Program-made: the position numbers and the translations under genes
Origin: Candidatus Sulfotelmatobacter sp.
GTDB taxonomy: Bacteria; Acidobacteriota; Terriglobia; Terriglobales; SbA1
Reading direction: 5' to 3'
Length of the DNA: 7,518 bases
Assembly: GCA_030151135.1 (NCBI GenBank)
Contig: JASLEQ010000118.1
Span: 1-7,518 of the forward strand
Notes under the pieces: model-generated
What the model was told of the DNA's origin: nothing
Database searches by the model: none
What the model saw: the letters and a program-made list of their open reading frames with translations, nothing else
In this document: piece after piece, positions 6,395-7,518 of the stretch
How positions within the stretch are numbered: the stretch's first letter is position 1
Layout of the letters: each line of letters begins with the position of its first letter

Positions 6395-6892
6395 TCACAG
6401 GATTTTGCGATATAGGATTGCATCCTCTAAGGGACTGATATAGTAGGACTTACGGGATCCCAGAGATTCGAACCCAAGCTTTTCATAGAGCGCCTGGGCA
6501 GCTGTGTTGGATTGCCGCACCTCCAGAAACACTGCTTCACTGTTGTTTTGTTTTGCGCGATCGATAAGATCGCGGACGAGCAGCGAACCGACTCCCACGC
6601 CGCGGACCCCTGGCGCGACCACAATGTTTTCCAGTTCCCACTCTCCAGAAACGTGATGCGCCACTAGAAAACCAAGCACGCTTGGATTTCGAAGGGCCGC
6701 CGCTGGACTGTCTCGAAAGGCCACCAGAGCGACTCTCGATGTTTTCCCGTCTTCGATTTGCATTAGCGCTTGATATTGTGACTCGCTCCAATGCGCCGCC
6801 GTTTCCGCGGCTCGTTCCAGACGAATCATTTCAACTATGTCGGCTGGTGCTGCCTGTCTGATTTTTACCGAATTGAGAGAACCAGAGCTCAT
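6395..6892 (-). CDS. rimI: Ribosomal protein S18-alanine N-acetyltransferase
   Basis: A 165-residue GNAT acetyltransferase that transfers acetyl from acetyl-CoA to the N-terminal alanine of ribosomal protein S18. It starts KIRQAAPADIVEMIRLE (10-26), the usual first strand and helix. The core ELENIVVAPGVRGVGVGSLL (86-105) contains the acetyl-CoA pyrophosphate loop R-G-V-G-V-G (97-102). VFLEVRQSNTAAQALYEKLGF (121-141) is the hallmark RimI motif, with Tyr136 at the conserved catalytic tyrosine position. It is slightly longer than E. coli RimI (148) because of a loop at about 61-71. It follows tsaB by 24 nt, an association common across bacteria that supports RimI over a generic GNAT. No clear Shine-Dalgarno precedes ATG 6892. 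Confidence 0.9.
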   Translation of the reverse strand: MSSGSLNSVKIRQAAPADIVEMIRLERAAETAAHWSESQYQALMQIEDGKTSRVALVAFRDSPAAALRNPSVLGFLVAHHVSGEWELENIVVAPGVRGVGVGSLLVRDLIDRAKQNNSEAVFLEVRQSNTAAQALYEKLGFESLGSRKSYYISPLEDAILYRKIL

Positions 6893-6916
6893 AGAAGCGG
6901 CCGCGAGAATCTGGAA

Positions 6917-7474
6917 CTAGGAGCCTGATGACGGTCGGGGGAAAATCTCCGCATCCGTGCGCCGCAGGTAATTGGCTTCCAGTTGCTCAGGTGGAACTGA
7001 TGCGCTCGCTTTCAGCAGTCTCAGGCCCACGAGAGCAACTTCTTCGCTGTGAGGTCGCCTCAGACTTCGTCGGATGCAATGCCTCTTGCCTTCCGTAACC
7101 TTCGTTTTGAGGGCGTCGAAAATACTCTGATCTGGAGTAGCAATCCACTTCGCATTGTCCGATTCGAGCAGATTTGCAAGCCTCTCCAAGCTCAGGACCG
7201 ATTCGCCGAGTTCCCGTGGACAATCATCCGCCTTCAGCGAAGTCTCATATTCACCGACGAAAGCCTCGCTGCGCGCGGCATCGAGTGCCACGGCAAATCG
7301 TCGCGAGCCATCACTGACATTCGCACCTTCGGAATCGGAAATCGCGCGACTGAATGTTGCAAGAACGTTCAGCAGCGAAACCGGCACAATCGGTTTGTGA
7401 AGGACTTCCGCAAGACCTTTGATTGCAGCCAAGCCGACGCGCAGCCCGGTGAAAGATCCAGGGCCGGAAACCAC
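6917..7474 (-). CDS. tsaB: tRNA t6A synthesis protein TsaB (5'-truncated reading frame)
   Basis: TsaB (YeaZ) pairs with TsaD and TsaE to put threonylcarbamoyl on A37 of ANN-decoding tRNAs. The visible frame holds the family's best motif, GPGSFTGLRVGLAAIKGLAE, at residues 4-23, then VALDAARSEAFVGEYE (62-77) and the C-terminal NYLRRTDAEIF. These leave little doubt about identity. A complete TsaB has roughly 60-70 residues before GPGSFTG, including the ASKHA N-terminal strand (LALDTS-type), and they are missing from this frame. The longest start is GTG 7474, and the frame is closed upstream by TAG at 7486-7484. Reading through that codon continues TsaB-like sequence to the window edge, so the gene looks interrupted rather than naturally short. 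The rest of the gene lies beyond 7518. First visible gene of the tsaB-rimI-DUF465 run. Confidence 0.88.
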   Translation of the reverse strand: MVSGPGSFTGLRVGLAAIKGLAEVLHKPIVPVSLLNVLATFSRAISDSEGANVSDGSRRFAVALDAARSEAFVGEYETSLKADDCPRELGESVLSLERLANLLESDNAKWIATPDQSIFDALKTKVTEGKRHCIRRSLRRPHSEEVALVGLRLLKASASVPPEQLEANYLRRTDAEIFPRPSSGS

Positions 7475-7518
7475 GATGAAAGCCTAGATTTCGTCCTTGC
7501 GCAAACTGTGCTTTTGAA
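7475..7518 (-). pseudogene. tsaB: Upstream tsaB remnant with in-frame TAG stop
   Basis: In the tsaB frame this stretch reads QKHSLRKDEI, then TAG (7486-7484), then AFI and on into VVSGPGSFTGLR. Intact TsaB proteins typically have an I-D-A-F/I-x-V-type strand directly before GPGSFTG, so the TAG seems to replace a single residue of the conserved strand. A one-base change, for example from GAG or CAG, would produce it. It lies 32 nt from the window edge. Either the gene is broken, or this base is a sequencing or assembly error; TsaB is usually essential, which favours an error or restart at GTG 7474. Confidence 0.6.

Overview
The window looks like ordinary chromosomal DNA of a Gram-negative (diderm) bacterium with moderately high GC. 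LptE (outer-membrane LPS assembly) and the phosphatidylethanolamine (PE) pathway support a diderm. The gene order psd - pssA - Usg/Asd-like - lptE - holA, together with a small archaeal-type Psd, suggests Acidobacteriota (Terriglobia-like). That placement is an inference from gene content, not a database result. I see no mobile element, tRNA, rRNA or CRISPR.

Layout. On the plus strand at the left is glgC (153-1445), ADP-glucose pyrophosphorylase, standing alone. Everything else is on the minus strand and reads right to left. The upstream block is tsaB (6917 to beyond the right edge), rimI (6395-6892) and a small DUF465/YdcH-like gene (6065-6295), closed by a clear intrinsic terminator (5983-6008). 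A second block starts directly behind that terminator: psd (5253-5945), pssA (4393-5253), an aspartate-semialdehyde-dehydrogenase-like protein (3323-4396), lptE (2802-3326), then a 170-nt gap and holA (1507-2631). holA converges on glgC across a 61-nt gap with no obvious terminator.

How the genes work together. TsaB (t6A tRNA modification) and RimI (S18 N-terminal acetylation) form the common tsaB-rimI pair. PssA makes phosphatidylserine and Psd decarboxylates it to PE. LptE is the outer-membrane lipoprotein partner of LptD. The four genes psd, pssA, asd-like and lptE are joined by TGATG or ATGA stop/start overlaps, so they are almost certainly one translationally coupled cell-envelope operon. 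HolA is the delta subunit of the DNA polymerase III clamp loader.

Points that stand out. (1) The Asd-like protein has lost the catalytic cysteine and the substrate-binding arginines of true aspartate-semialdehyde dehydrogenase. It resembles the non-catalytic Usg (USG-1) proteins, yet sits inside an envelope operon. (2) The tsaB reading frame carries an in-frame TAG just before the GPGSFTGLR motif, 32 nt from the window edge; this is either a real lesion or a sequence error. (3) A 36-codon ORF fills most of the lptE-holA gap and its stop overlaps the holA start as TGATG. Nothing here amounts to a wholly new system; the non-catalytic Asd homologue in the phospholipid/LPS operon is the best lead.
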